Shown here: positions 49,951-57,500 of the stretch, piece by piece
How the letters are laid out: each line of letters begins with the position of its first letter
How positions within the stretch are numbered: position 1 is the first letter of the stretch
Assembly (NCBI GenBank): GCA_038125725.1
Contig: JAYPEK010000010.1
Coordinates: 1 to 64,000, forward strand
Source of the DNA: TMED8 sp038125725
GTDB lineage: Bacteria > Pseudomonadota > Alphaproteobacteria > Rhodospirillales > Casp-alpha2
Direction of reading: 5' to 3'
Length of the DNA: 64,000 nt
The notes under the pieces: generated by a model
The model's database searches: none
Seen by the model: only the letters and a program-made list of their open reading frames with translations
Told to the model about the DNA's origin: nothing
Made by a program: the position numbers and the translations under genes

Positions 49951-50028
49951 CAACCTTTTACGTCGTCGCGCCCGATCAACCTTTTACGTCGTCGCGCCCG
50001 ATTAACCTTTTACGTCGTCGCGCCCGAC
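49951..50028. repeat. three tandem copies of a 26-bp unit over a gene end
   Basis: Copies at 49951-49976, 49977-50002 and 50003-50028. The first two are identical; the third differs at the first and last base. Each contains ACCTTTTACGTCGTCGCGCC. On the minus strand the unit encodes the last codons and the stop of the PaaI thioesterase (GRDDVKG and stop), so the gene end was copied twice downstream of its own stop codon. Unit length is not a multiple of three, so the copies fall in different frames. Confidence 0.9.
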
Positions 50029-50463
50029 GATGCGCATCAAGGTTTGCTGCATCAGGGCGCAGACGGTCTCGCGGCCATCCGCGACGGCGATCACCTCGCC
50101 GCGCGTAACGGTGAGCGTGCGTCCCGCCTTCACCACCTCGCCACGCGCAATCAGCTTCTCGCCCTTTGCCGGCGCCACGCAGTTGACCTTGAATTCCACC
50201 GTCAGGATGCTGTCGTCGGGCTCGAACAGCGAAAATGCCGCATAGCCGCCCGCCGTATCGGCAATGGCGCCAACGGCGCCGCCATGGAAGAACCCGTGCT
50301 GCTGCAGCACGTCGGGACCGTGCGGCAGGGTGATCTCGCAAAACCCAGGGCCGATGCCCGTGACCTCGGCACCCATGGACGCCATCATGCCCTGCTTGCC
50401 GAAGCTGGCGCGGACGCGCTCCTTATAGGCGTCGTCCGCCTGTTGAAACCGGGTGCTTTCCAC
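50002..50463 (-). CDS. PaaI family thioesterase (hotdog fold)
   Basis: The 153-residue hotdog protein has QQHGFFHGGAVGAIADTAGG, the PaaI HGG(A/V)xxxLxD-type catalytic segment with a probable Asp, and TVEFKVNCVAPAKGEKLIARG. It would hydrolyse an acyl- or aryl-CoA, perhaps clearing stalled leucine-pathway thioesters. GTG start at 50463. Its C-terminal codons are part of the 26-bp tandem repeat. It lies 110 bases upstream of liuA in the same direction, next to the palindromic control region. Confidence 0.88.
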   Translation of the reverse strand: MESTRFQQADDAYKERVRASFGKQGMMASMGAEVTGIGPGFCEITLPHGPDVLQQHGFFHGGAVGAIADTAGGYAAFSLFEPDDSILTVEFKVNCVAPAKGEKLIARGEVVKAGRTLTVTRGEVIAVADGRETVCALMQQTLMRIVGRDDVKG

Positions 50464-50477
50464 TTGATCTTCACTCC

Positions 50478-50491
50478 CTAACGCTCGTTAG
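50478..50491. promoter_or_regulatory. inverted repeat CTAACG-CT-CGTTAG
   Basis: A six-base perfect inverted repeat with a two-base centre, 15 bases before the thioesterase start. Its compact shape resembles TetR-family operators. It is separate from the longer palindrome beside it and could serve a second regulator of the divergent pair. Confidence 0.45.
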
Positions 50492-50501
50492 TTTATATTT
50501 T

Positions 50502-50517
50502 ACGTTTACGTAAACGT
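50502..50517. promoter_or_regulatory. 16-bp perfect palindrome, likely LiuR operator
   Basis: ACGTTTACGTAAACGT reads the same on both strands, with T-rich and CAA flanks (TTT left, CAA right). It lies midway between the thioesterase and the divergent carboxymuconolactone-decarboxylase-like gene. It resembles the ACGTAAACGT-type sites described for the MerR regulator LiuR (from memory), and a LiuR-like gene lies 1.5 kb away. MerR proteins bind such sites between the -35 and -10 boxes. Confidence 0.65.
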
Positions 50518-50584
50518 CAATTACAGTCCGGTTTGCGCTCCTCCCTTCCCGACCGTAAAGTCCGGCTACCGAAGGAGGCCTCAA

Positions 50585-51175
50585 ATGCATCGAATTCCCC
50601 GCGTTCCCGTCACTGATCTCACCCCCGAACAAGACGTCCTGGTGAAGTCCATCACCGGCGGCAAACGCGGCACCGGCCGTCCCATGAGCGAGTTTACCTA
50701 TGCCGACGGCAGCCTGCGGGGCCCCTTCAATCCGTGGCTGCAATCCCCTGACATCGGCGAGCGCGCGCAGCGACTGGGCGAAAGCCTGCGCTTCGACAAC
50801 GCCATGCCGCCGACGCTTCGGGAACTGGCGATCATTACGGTCGCCAAGCATTGGCGCGCCCAGTACGAATGGTTCGCGCATGCCAAGATCGCGCTCAAAG
50901 AGGGTTTGGCGCCTGATGTTGTCGGTGCGGTCATGGCCGGTACCGAGCCACCCGAGACAGAGGATGGCGTCCAGGCGGTCGTGGCTTTCGTCAAGGAAAC
51001 GCTGGAAACCGGCCGGGTCTCTGACGCCACCTATGCCGCCGCGCACGCGCGCCTGGGTAATCAAGGCACCGTCGATCTGGTGACGCTGATCGGCTACTAC
51101 TGCATGGTGTCAGCGACGCTCAACGTATTCCAGGTGCCGCTGCCGGAAGGCGAAACACCGCCCTTCCAGAACTAG
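50585..51175 (+). CDS. carboxymuconolactone decarboxylase family protein
   Basis: The 196-residue helical protein has the CMD/AhpD-type core MPPTLRELAIITVAKHWRAQ, YEWFAHAKIALKEGLAP and a late helix VDLVTLIGYYCMVSATLN. The CxxC pair of AhpD peroxidase is absent; the conserved Glu and His of the decarboxylase type are present. Biochemical role unknown. GAAGGAGG precedes the ATG well. It is divergent from the thioesterase, shares the palindromic region, and converges with the aspartate dehydrogenase gene. Confidence 0.82.
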   Translation: MHRIPRVPVTDLTPEQDVLVKSITGGKRGTGRPMSEFTYADGSLRGPFNPWLQSPDIGERAQRLGESLRFDNAMPPTLRELAIITVAKHWRAQYEWFAHAKIALKEGLAPDVVGAVMAGTEPPETEDGVQAVVAFVKETLETGRVSDATYAAAHARLGNQGTVDLVTLIGYYCMVSATLNVFQVPLPEGETPPFQN

Positions 51176-51184
51176 CGCCCCGGT

Positions 51185-52009
51185 TCAGGTGCCGACCGTG
51201 AACGGCGACACCAGTCGTTCCAGGGTCGCCATGGCGGAAAGCGCGGTGAGCTTGCCGGTGGCCGGGTTCTCCTCAGTCGGCACGTTGGCGATGGACATCT
51301 CGAAGTGCACCGAATCTCCATCCAGCACGATGGAATGCAGGTTGCGGTCCACCGCCGGATCGGCCCAGATTTCGTATTCCGTGCGGTCCGGCCCGACGCC
51401 GGCCAGCGCCAGCGCCACCGAAACGTTGACGTTGGCCGGAAATTTCGCCGCCGCATCGCGCACGGTTCCCTTGTAAAGGCATAGGGGCTCCGTCAGCGCG
51501 TCCATGTCGATCCCCTGCTCCACCACGAAGGGCGCCTTCTTCAGGCCGGCAGGCGGTTTGCGGGTCTTCATCACCACCGAATAGACCTCGCCCTTGGCCG
51601 CCGCGCGCACCGCATCCAGGCCCAACAGCGCGCCGGTGGCGCAGATGATGGTGGCGCCGGTCTCGGCGGCGCGGTCGGTGATCTCGATGTTTTCCAGAAG
51701 CTGCGTCAGGCTGAGCACGATCAGGGCCTTGCCGGCCTCGACGGTGGGCAGCGCCAGGTCCATGAAACGCGCCGGCGGCAGCCCCTCGACCAGCACGTCC
51801 GACGCCGCGACCAGCTCCGGAATGTCGAGCACCGGCGGCGGCGCCTTAAAGTCCGCGACCCGTTCCGCGGCGCGTTCCTTGTTACCCGCCGAAACGCCGC
51901 TCAGCACCAGCCCATCGACACCGTCGTCGAGCCAGCGTGCTACCGGCATGCCGACAGCACCGAGCCCGGCAATGCCGACCTTCAAGGAAACAGCGGGACG
52001 AATGGACAT
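51185..52009 (-). CDS. aspartate dehydrogenase-like protein (NadX type)
   Basis: The 274-residue protein has a Rossmann N-terminus VGIAGLGAVGMPVARWL and the C-terminal aspartate dehydrogenase domain: TVRDAAAKFPANVNVSVALA, LAGVGPDRTEYEIWADP and ENPATGKLTAL. NadX-type enzymes turn L-aspartate to iminoaspartate or run in the aminating direction. No nadA/nadC adjoins, so NAD synthesis is not supported by context. Three bases separate its start from the LiuR stop, so the two share a transcript. Confidence 0.87.
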   Translation of the reverse strand: MSIRPAVSLKVGIAGLGAVGMPVARWLDDGVDGLVLSGVSAGNKERAAERVADFKAPPPVLDIPELVAASDVLVEGLPPARFMDLALPTVEAGKALIVLSLTQLLENIEITDRAAETGATIICATGALLGLDAVRAAAKGEVYSVVMKTRKPPAGLKKAPFVVEQGIDMDALTEPLCLYKGTVRDAAAKFPANVNVSVALALAGVGPDRTEYEIWADPAVDRNLHSIVLDGDSVHFEMSIANVPTEENPATGKLTALSAMATLERLVSPFTVGT

Positions 52010-52012
52010 GAA

Positions 52013-52393
52013 TCAACCTTTCTTCTGGCGCAGCAGTTTCTCGCACTGCTGCTCGCGTTCGCGGATTTCGGATATGACGGTATCGATGTCGATGCGCTGC
52101 AGTTCCAAGAGTTCCCGGCGCTCTCGCAGCTTCGAGAGGAACAGGTTCAACTGCGCCGTCTCGGTCGGATCGGCGTCATAGAGATCGATCATCTCCTGGA
52201 TGTCGTCGAGGGAGAAGCCGAGCCGCTTGCCGCGCATCACTAATTGCAGCCGCACCCGGTCGCGGGCGTGATAGATGCGCCGCTGGCCCTGGCGTTCCGG
52301 CGATATCAGGCCCTTGTCCTCATAGAACCGGATCGTCCGCGTGGTGACGTCGAACTCCTTGGCCAGTTCGGCAATGGAATAGGTCTCGCTCAT
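52013..52393 (-). CDS. liuR: LiuR-like MerR family regulator
   Basis: The 126-residue protein has the MerR DNA-binding head SIAELAKEFDVTTRTIRFYE and DKGLISPERQGQRRIYHARD, then RGKRLGFSLDDIQEMIDLYD, which is characteristic of LiuR regulators of leucine/isovalerate genes, and a long dimerisation helix with one cysteine (EREQQCEKLL). LiuR of other proteobacteria represses or activates the liu operon in response to a pathway thioester. The palindrome at 50502-50517 is the likely target. Confidence 0.88.
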   Translation of the reverse strand: MSETYSIAELAKEFDVTTRTIRFYEDKGLISPERQGQRRIYHARDRVRLQLVMRGKRLGFSLDDIQEMIDLYDADPTETAQLNLFLSKLRERRELLELQRIDIDTVISEIREREQQCEKLLRQKKG

Positions 52394-52447
52394 GCGCGTA
52401 ACCTACGGGGCCGGGCGTCAAAGGTAAACAGGCGAGCGCGCCGGGTC

Positions 52448-53872
52448 CTACATCAGGATCATCGCCGCCAGGCCGAGGAACACGAAGAACCCGACCACGT
52501 CGGTGATGGTGGTCAGGAAGACGCTGGATGCGATCGCCGGGTCGATATTGTTGCGGTCCAGGACGATCGGAATCAGCGTTCCCGCCAGCCCCGCCACCAG
52601 CATGTTGACGACCATGGCGACGGCGATGACGACGCCCAGCATCGGGCTGTCGAACCAGCCCCAGGCGACGCCACCGGCCAGGAGCGCGAACATGATGCCG
52701 TTGGCGACGCCCACCAATAACTCCTTGCCGACTAGGCGTGACGCGTTGGTGGCGGTCAGCTCCTTCATCGCCAGCGCCCGCACGGCGACGGTGAGGGTCT
52801 GGGTACCGGCGTTGCCGCCCATGGAAGCGACGATCGGCATCAGGATGGCAAGCGCCACGATCTGGTCCAGGGTGGCGTCGAAGAAACCGATGACGATGGA
52901 GGCGACGATGGCCGTCAACAGGTTGACGAACAGCCACGAGAAGCGGGCTCGCGTGGTGTCGAGAACGGCGCTGTAGAGATCGTCCTCGCGCACGCCGCCC
53001 ATGCGCATGATGTCTTCCTCGTGTTCCTCGTCGATGACGTCGACGATGTCGTCAATGGTGACGGCGCCGATCAGCCGCCCGCCGTCGTCCACCACCGGCG
53101 CCGACACCAGGTCGCGCTGGCGGAACAGGAAGGCCACGTCTTCCTGGTCGGTATTGACCGGAATCACCTTCATGTCCGGCTCCATCACGTCGGACATCGG
53201 CACCGGACGACGGGTGCGCAGCACCTTGTCGAGCCAGACCATGCCGACCGGGCGATGCGCCGGATCGACCACGTAGATGACGTAGAACTGGTCCGGCAGC
53301 GGATTGTCGTCGCTGTCGGCGTTCTGGCGCATGTAGTCGATGGTGTCGCCGACGGTCCAGAAGGTCGGCACCGTCACCAACTCGCGCTGCATCAGGCGGC
53401 CGGCGCTGTCTTCCGGGTAACTGAGGCTTTCCTCGATCAGCGCCCGGTCCTCGTCGGGCATGGCGTCGAGGACCTGCTGCTGTTCGTGCTCTTCCAGTTC
53501 CTCGATGATCAGCAGCGCGTCATCGGACTCGAGTTCGGCCAGCACCGGTGCCAGTTGCTCGATGCCAAGGCCGTCAATCACCTGGTCGCGGATGGTCTCG
53601 TCGAGCTCGGACAGAATCTCGGCTTGCGATTCCGGCCCCAGGATCTCCATCAGCCGCGCGCGGGCATCGTCGCCCAGGCGCTCCAGCAGATCGGCCAGAT
53701 CGGCGTAGTGGACGTCGGAAACCAGCGCCCAGACGGCGGTTTCATCGTTGGATTCGAGTGCCGAGACGATTTGTTCTTCGGTTTCCGGCGGGATGCCGTG
53801 AACAGGCTCGTCGCGCGCCTCGGGGAGCGTCTCGACGGGGAGTTCCGCGTTGTCGTGCTGCAAATCGGTCAC
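52448..53872 (-). CDS. mgtE: magnesium transporter MgtE
   Basis: The 474-residue protein has the MgtE_N domain (helical repeats around LADLLERLGDDARARLMEIL), tandem CBS domains (SYPEDSAGRLMQRELVTVPTFW to VVDDGGRLIGAVTIDDIVD), a connecting helix and a five-helix channel with LAILMPIVASMGGNAGTQTL in the pore. The channel is gated by cytosolic Mg2+. GTG start behind AGGAGG. It is followed on its strand by nothing coupled; tRNA-Leu lies upstream. Confidence 0.95.
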   Translation of the reverse strand: MTDLQHDNAELPVETLPEARDEPVHGIPPETEEQIVSALESNDETAVWALVSDVHYADLADLLERLGDDARARLMEILGPESQAEILSELDETIRDQVIDGLGIEQLAPVLAELESDDALLIIEELEEHEQQQVLDAMPDEDRALIEESLSYPEDSAGRLMQRELVTVPTFWTVGDTIDYMRQNADSDDNPLPDQFYVIYVVDPAHRPVGMVWLDKVLRTRRPVPMSDVMEPDMKVIPVNTDQEDVAFLFRQRDLVSAPVVDDGGRLIGAVTIDDIVDVIDEEHEEDIMRMGGVREDDLYSAVLDTTRARFSWLFVNLLTAIVASIVIGFFDATLDQIVALAILMPIVASMGGNAGTQTLTVAVRALAMKELTATNASRLVGKELLVGVANGIMFALLAGGVAWGWFDSPMLGVVIAVAMVVNMLVAGLAGTLIPIVLDRNNIDPAIASSVFLTTITDVVGFFVFLGLAAMILM

Positions 53873-53891
53873 GCGACGCCCTCCTGCTCAG

Positions 53892-53928
53892 AAAAACCGA
53901 GGCCCGGCGCTGAAGCGGCGGGCCTCGG
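53892..53928 (-). terminator. Rho-independent terminator of tRNA-Leu
   Basis: On the minus strand CCGAGGCCCG and CGGGCCTCGG pair over ten bases around a 12-base loop and five T follow at once. It begins eight bases past the tRNA CCA and would end that transcript before mgtE. Confidence 0.8.
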
Positions 53929-53935
53929 GAGAAAA

Positions 53936-54023
53936 TGGTGCGGTCGAGAAGACTCGAACTTCCACGGGCGCAATGCCCACAGCGACCTCAACGCTGCGCG
54001 TCTACCAGTTCCGCCACGACCGC
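53936..54023 (-). tRNA. tRNA-Leu (anticodon GAG)
   Basis: A class II tRNA read on the minus strand: acceptor GCGGTCG with CGACCGC, then A and an encoded CCA. The anticodon stem CAGCG/CGCTG holds loop TTGAGGT, anticodon GAG, reading leucine CUC/CUU. A long variable arm (GGGCATTGCGCCC) and the T-arm with GTTCGAGTC confirm tRNA-Leu. Confidence 0.95.
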
Positions 54024-54133
54024 AAATCCCTTGCGGCAACCCAGCCGGTTGCCTTAGTACTCAATCAACTCTGCGCCGGAGATAGCAAATGCCGGCTGAA
54101 TGAGCAAGCCAAAGGTTCGAAGCAGTAACGATC

Positions 54134-54808
54134 ATGACCACACTTCCCGCCGTCGAGTGGCGGATCACCGATGAGCCGGTCCCCTACCCAGACGCGGTCG
54201 CCTACATGGAGGCCCGCGCCGCCGGGATCCGCGCCGGCACGGCGCCCGAGACGGTGTGGCTTTTGGAGCATCCCGCGCTTTATACCGCCGGCACCAGCGC
54301 CGACCCGGCCGAACTGGTCGATCCCGAACGCTTTCCGGTCTACGAGACCGGCCGCGGCGGACGTTACACCTATCACGGGCCCGGCCAGCGGGTCGCTTAT
54401 GTGATGCTCGACCTGAAGCTGCGTGGCCAGGACGTGCGGCGCTACGTGCACGACCTGGAACAATGGGCGATCGAGACGCTTCAACTGTTCAACGTCACCG
54501 GCGAACGCCGCTCTGAGCGCATCGGCATCTGGGTCGGTCGCGGCGCGCCGGCCAATCCGGCCTACCGGGAAGACAAGATCGCCGCCATCGGCGTGCGGGT
54601 GCGCAAGTGGGTCAGTTACCACGGCATCGCACTCAACGTGGAGCCCGATCTCTCGCACTTCGACGGCATCATTCCCTGCGGCATCGCCGAGCACGGCGTC
54701 ACCTCGCTCTGGGACCTGGGCCTCACCCCGACGCTCCCAGAGGTGGATTCGGCGCTCCGCGCCGCCTTCGAACGGGTGTTCGAGCGCCGCACGAAACCGG
54801 CCACTTAA
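54134..54808 (+). CDS. lipB: octanoyl-[ACP]:protein octanoyltransferase LipB
   Basis: The 224-residue protein has the LipB signature GRGGRYTYHGPGQRVAYVML, the catalytic lysine in KIAAIGVRVRKWVSYHGIAL and the acyl-cysteine in IIPCGI. It moves octanoate from acyl carrier protein to lipoyl domains of 2-oxo-acid dehydrogenases and the glycine cleavage H protein. Length is normal. lipA is not in the window. It converges with the acylphosphatase gene. Confidence 0.94.
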   Translation: MTTLPAVEWRITDEPVPYPDAVAYMEARAAGIRAGTAPETVWLLEHPALYTAGTSADPAELVDPERFPVYETGRGGRYTYHGPGQRVAYVMLDLKLRGQDVRRYVHDLEQWAIETLQLFNVTGERRSERIGIWVGRGAPANPAYREDKIAAIGVRVRKWVSYHGIALNVEPDLSHFDGIIPCGIAEHGVTSLWDLGLTPTLPEVDSALRAAFERVFERRTKPAT

Positions 54809-54816
54809 ACCGTCGC

Positions 54817-55098
54817 CTAGATTGTCGGCTTGGCCTCGAAGCCGGATTCCGCCGGCAGTTCCGCTTCGACGACCTTGAGATCGATCACCCGGCTGGACGG
54901 CGGACCCGTGCGGCATTTCTCGACCATCGTGGAAACAGCCTCGGCAGGACCGGCGAAAACAGCCTCGACGCTGCCGTCGCGGCGATTGCGGACCCAGCCC
55001 CGAAGCCCCAGGCCTTGCGCTGCGTGGCGCGTCCACCAACGGAAACCGACGCCCTGGACGCGGCCCTCGATCAGGACGCGGCGTGCGATATCCGCCAC
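54817..55098 (-). CDS. acyP: acylphosphatase
   Basis: The 93-residue protein is a small acylphosphatase: VLIEGRVQGVGFRWWTRHAA contains the catalytic arginine and phosphate loop, GWVRNRRDGSVEAVFAG the catalytic asparagine. It cleaves carboxyl-phosphate bonds. It starts four bases past the end of the carboxylase gene, so it is co-transcribed with it. Confidence 0.92.
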   Translation of the reverse strand: MADIARRVLIEGRVQGVGFRWWTRHAAQGLGLRGWVRNRRDGSVEAVFAGPAEAVSTMVEKCRTGPPSSRVIDLKVVEAELPAESGFEAKPTI

Positions 55099-55102
55099 CG
55101 GT

Positions 55103-57088
55103 TCACTCGAATTCCATGATCACCTGATCGACGGCGAGGGAATCGCCGGCTTCGGCGTTAATGGCGGAAACGACAACGTCCCGTTCGGCGCGCATGACGT
55201 TTTCCATCTTCATTGCCTCGATCACCGCCAGGGTCTCGCCGGATTTCACTTCCTGGCCGACGGCAACGTCGATGCTGACCAATAGCCCCGGCATCGGCGA
55301 CAGCAGCAGCTTCGAGGTATCCGGCGGTTCCTTCTCTGGCATCAGCGCATGGAACTCGGCGGCGCGCTCCGAAAGCACGAAAACGTCGTCCTGCGAACCG
55401 CCATGGGTTAGGCGATAGGCGACGGCCTGGCGCTCCACCTGGATACAGACCTCGCGTCCATCCAGCGTGCCGCGCAGCAAGGGTTCGCTCAGTTTCCAGT
55501 CGGTTTGCAGCTCGTGCGTGCGGCCGTCGACGATGACGTGATAGCCGTCCTTGGCCGGACGCACGGTGACCGGGTGCTGACCGTTCTTCAGCACCACCAC
55601 CCAGCGGTCGGAGACACGGCGCTTGTGGTGCTCGGCCTGGCCGGTGATTTCGGCGGCGCGGTCCTGGAAGGCGCGGTGCACGGAAGCGGCGACCGTCACC
55701 TGCAGCATCGGGTCTTCCGGCGGCAGGTCCTGCGGATGGAAGCCTTCCGGATATTCCTCGGCGATCAGGTTGGTGGTCATGTTGCCGGAAACGAAACGCG
55801 GATGCGCCACCAGCGCACCCAGGAACCCGATGTTGTGGTTGACGCCGCGAATGTAATAGCCGTCGAGGGCATGGCGCATGTGTTGGATGCACTCGGCCCG
55901 GTCGGCGCCGTAGGTGATCAGCTTGGCGATCATCGGGTCGTAGTACATGGAAATCTCGCCGCCCTCGTAGACCGACGAATCAACGCGAACATTCTCGCTC
56001 TCTTCCGGCGCCTGGTAGCGCACCAGCCGGCCGATGGAAGGCAGGAAGTTGCGGAACGGGTCCTCCGCATAGACGCGCGCTTCGAGCGCCCAGCCATCGA
56101 GCTTCACCTGGTCTTGCGTCATCGGCAGTTTCTCGCCGGCTGCGACGCGGATCATCAGTTCCACCAGGTCGAGGCCGGTGATGAACTCGGTCACTGGGTG
56201 CTCCACCTGCAACCGCGTGTTCATTTCCAGGAAATAGAAGTTCCTCTCGGCATCGACGATGAACTCGACCGTGCCTGCCGAGTGGTAGTCGACGGCTTTG
56301 GCGAGCGCCACCGCCTCCTCGCCCATGGCCTTGCGGGTAGCTTCGTCGAGGAACGGTGACGGCGCTTCCTCGAGCACTTTCTGGTGGCGGCGCTGGATGG
56401 AACATTCGCGCTCGCCCAGATAGAGCGTGTTGCCGTGCTTGTCGGCCATGATCTGGATTTCGATATGGCGCGGTTCCTGGATGAATTTCTCGATGAACAC
56501 CCGATCGTCGCCGAAGGACGATTTTGCTTCATTGACGGCGCGCTCCAGGCCTTCGCGGCATTCCTCGTCGTTCCAGGCAAGCCGCATGCCCTTGCCGCCA
56601 CCGCCGGCGGATGCCTTCAACATCACCGGATAGCCGATATCGTTGGCGATCTTCACCGCGTCGTCGGGGTCGGCGACGGCCTCGGTGTGGCCGGGCACGG
56701 TGGAGACGTTGGCCTTGGCTGCGAGTTTCTTGGATTCGATCTTGTCGCCCATGGCGGTGATGGCGCCGACCGGAGGGCCGATGAAGGCGACGCCCTCTTT
56801 CTCCAGCCGTTCGGCGAAGGCGGCATTCTCGGACAGGAAACCGTAACCCGGATGCACGGCGTCGGCGCCGGTTTCCTTAATCGCGGCGATGATGTTGTCC
56901 ATCACCAGATAGCTCTCGGCGCTCGGCGCCGGGCCGATGTAAACGGCCTCGTCGGCCATTTCCTTGTGCAGCGCATCGCGGTCGGCGTCGGAATAGACCG
57001 CGACCGTCTTGATCCCCATCTTGCGCGCCGTCTTGATGACCCGGCACGCGATCTCGCCCCGGTTGGCGATCAGGATTTTTTCGAACAT
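55103..57088 (-). CDS. pccA: propionyl-CoA carboxylase alpha (biotin) subunit
   Basis: The 661-residue protein has a biotin carboxylase domain (FEKILIANRGEIACRVIKTA, KASAGGGGKGMRLA, FLEMNTRLQVEHPVTEFIT), a BT domain and a biotinyl domain with the target lysine in VIEAMKMENVM. EAMKMENVMRAE and the C-terminal LAVDQVIMEFE are of the propionyl-CoA carboxylase type. Its beta subunit is not in the window. The ATG at 57088 gives the standard N-terminus. It would take propionyl-CoA from valine, isoleucine or odd-chain acids to methylmalonyl-CoA. Confidence 0.92.
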   Translation of the reverse strand: MFEKILIANRGEIACRVIKTARKMGIKTVAVYSDADRDALHKEMADEAVYIGPAPSAESYLVMDNIIAAIKETGADAVHPGYGFLSENAAFAERLEKEGVAFIGPPVGAITAMGDKIESKKLAAKANVSTVPGHTEAVADPDDAVKIANDIGYPVMLKASAGGGGKGMRLAWNDEECREGLERAVNEAKSSFGDDRVFIEKFIQEPRHIEIQIMADKHGNTLYLGERECSIQRRHQKVLEEAPSPFLDEATRKAMGEEAVALAKAVDYHSAGTVEFIVDAERNFYFLEMNTRLQVEHPVTEFITGLDLVELMIRVAAGEKLPMTQDQVKLDGWALEARVYAEDPFRNFLPSIGRLVRYQAPEESENVRVDSSVYEGGEISMYYDPMIAKLITYGADRAECIQHMRHALDGYYIRGVNHNIGFLGALVAHPRFVSGNMTTNLIAEEYPEGFHPQDLPPEDPMLQVTVAASVHRAFQDRAAEITGQAEHHKRRVSDRWVVVLKNGQHPVTVRPAKDGYHVIVDGRTHELQTDWKLSEPLLRGTLDGREVCIQVERQAVAYRLTHGGSQDDVFVLSERAAEFHALMPEKEPPDTSKLLLSPMPGLLVSIDVAVGQEVKSGETLAVIEAMKMENVMRAERDVVVSAINAEAGDSLAVDQVIMEFE

Positions 57089-57245
57089 CTCACCCCACTG
57101 CAAACTGCGTTCAACCGCCCCAGTGCCGCTTTTTTACGCCGCCAGGGCGGAAGAATCCAACACGTTCGGCCTCTTACGCCTGGCGATTGCCTTTTGCCCA
57201 CCATGCTGGGCAAAACCCCATCCATAATGGTGGGTAACCGGATAA

Positions 57246-57309
57246 TTCACGGGTTGGAAGTCGTTGTTTTTATTCATTTACAAAAAAAATCTATGGAACG
57301 AACCCAATT
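57246..57309. repeat. AT-rich intergenic repeat, copy 2
   Basis: The 64 bases align without gaps to 31620-31683 (about 48 identities). GGGTT near the left and AACCC near the right can pair. Direct repeats AATTCAC at 57244-57250 and 57306-57312 flank the GGGTT...AACCC core here. The rest of the 412-base gap between pccA and the cytochrome operon (57089-57500) is AT-rich, holds no ORF that looks coding, and must contain both divergent promoters. Confidence 0.65.
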
Positions 57310-57500
57310 CACATAAGCTACCCGGCTATCGTGATTTGAATACAAAGCATCGGCTATAGGAAAATATATCTATATTTACGGAATAAATCAATGGATTTTT
57401 GAAGACCGCAATCCGTATCCACATAAACCCAAGTCCTATTTCGAGGATTTCCCATTCCGGTTGATTGTCGGAAGTCGGCGTTTTGTGGCCTTGTGTACCC

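Noticed and set aside
49951..50028. CRISPR-like array
   Set aside because: The units abut directly without spacers and derive from the end of a coding gene; no cas gene is present.
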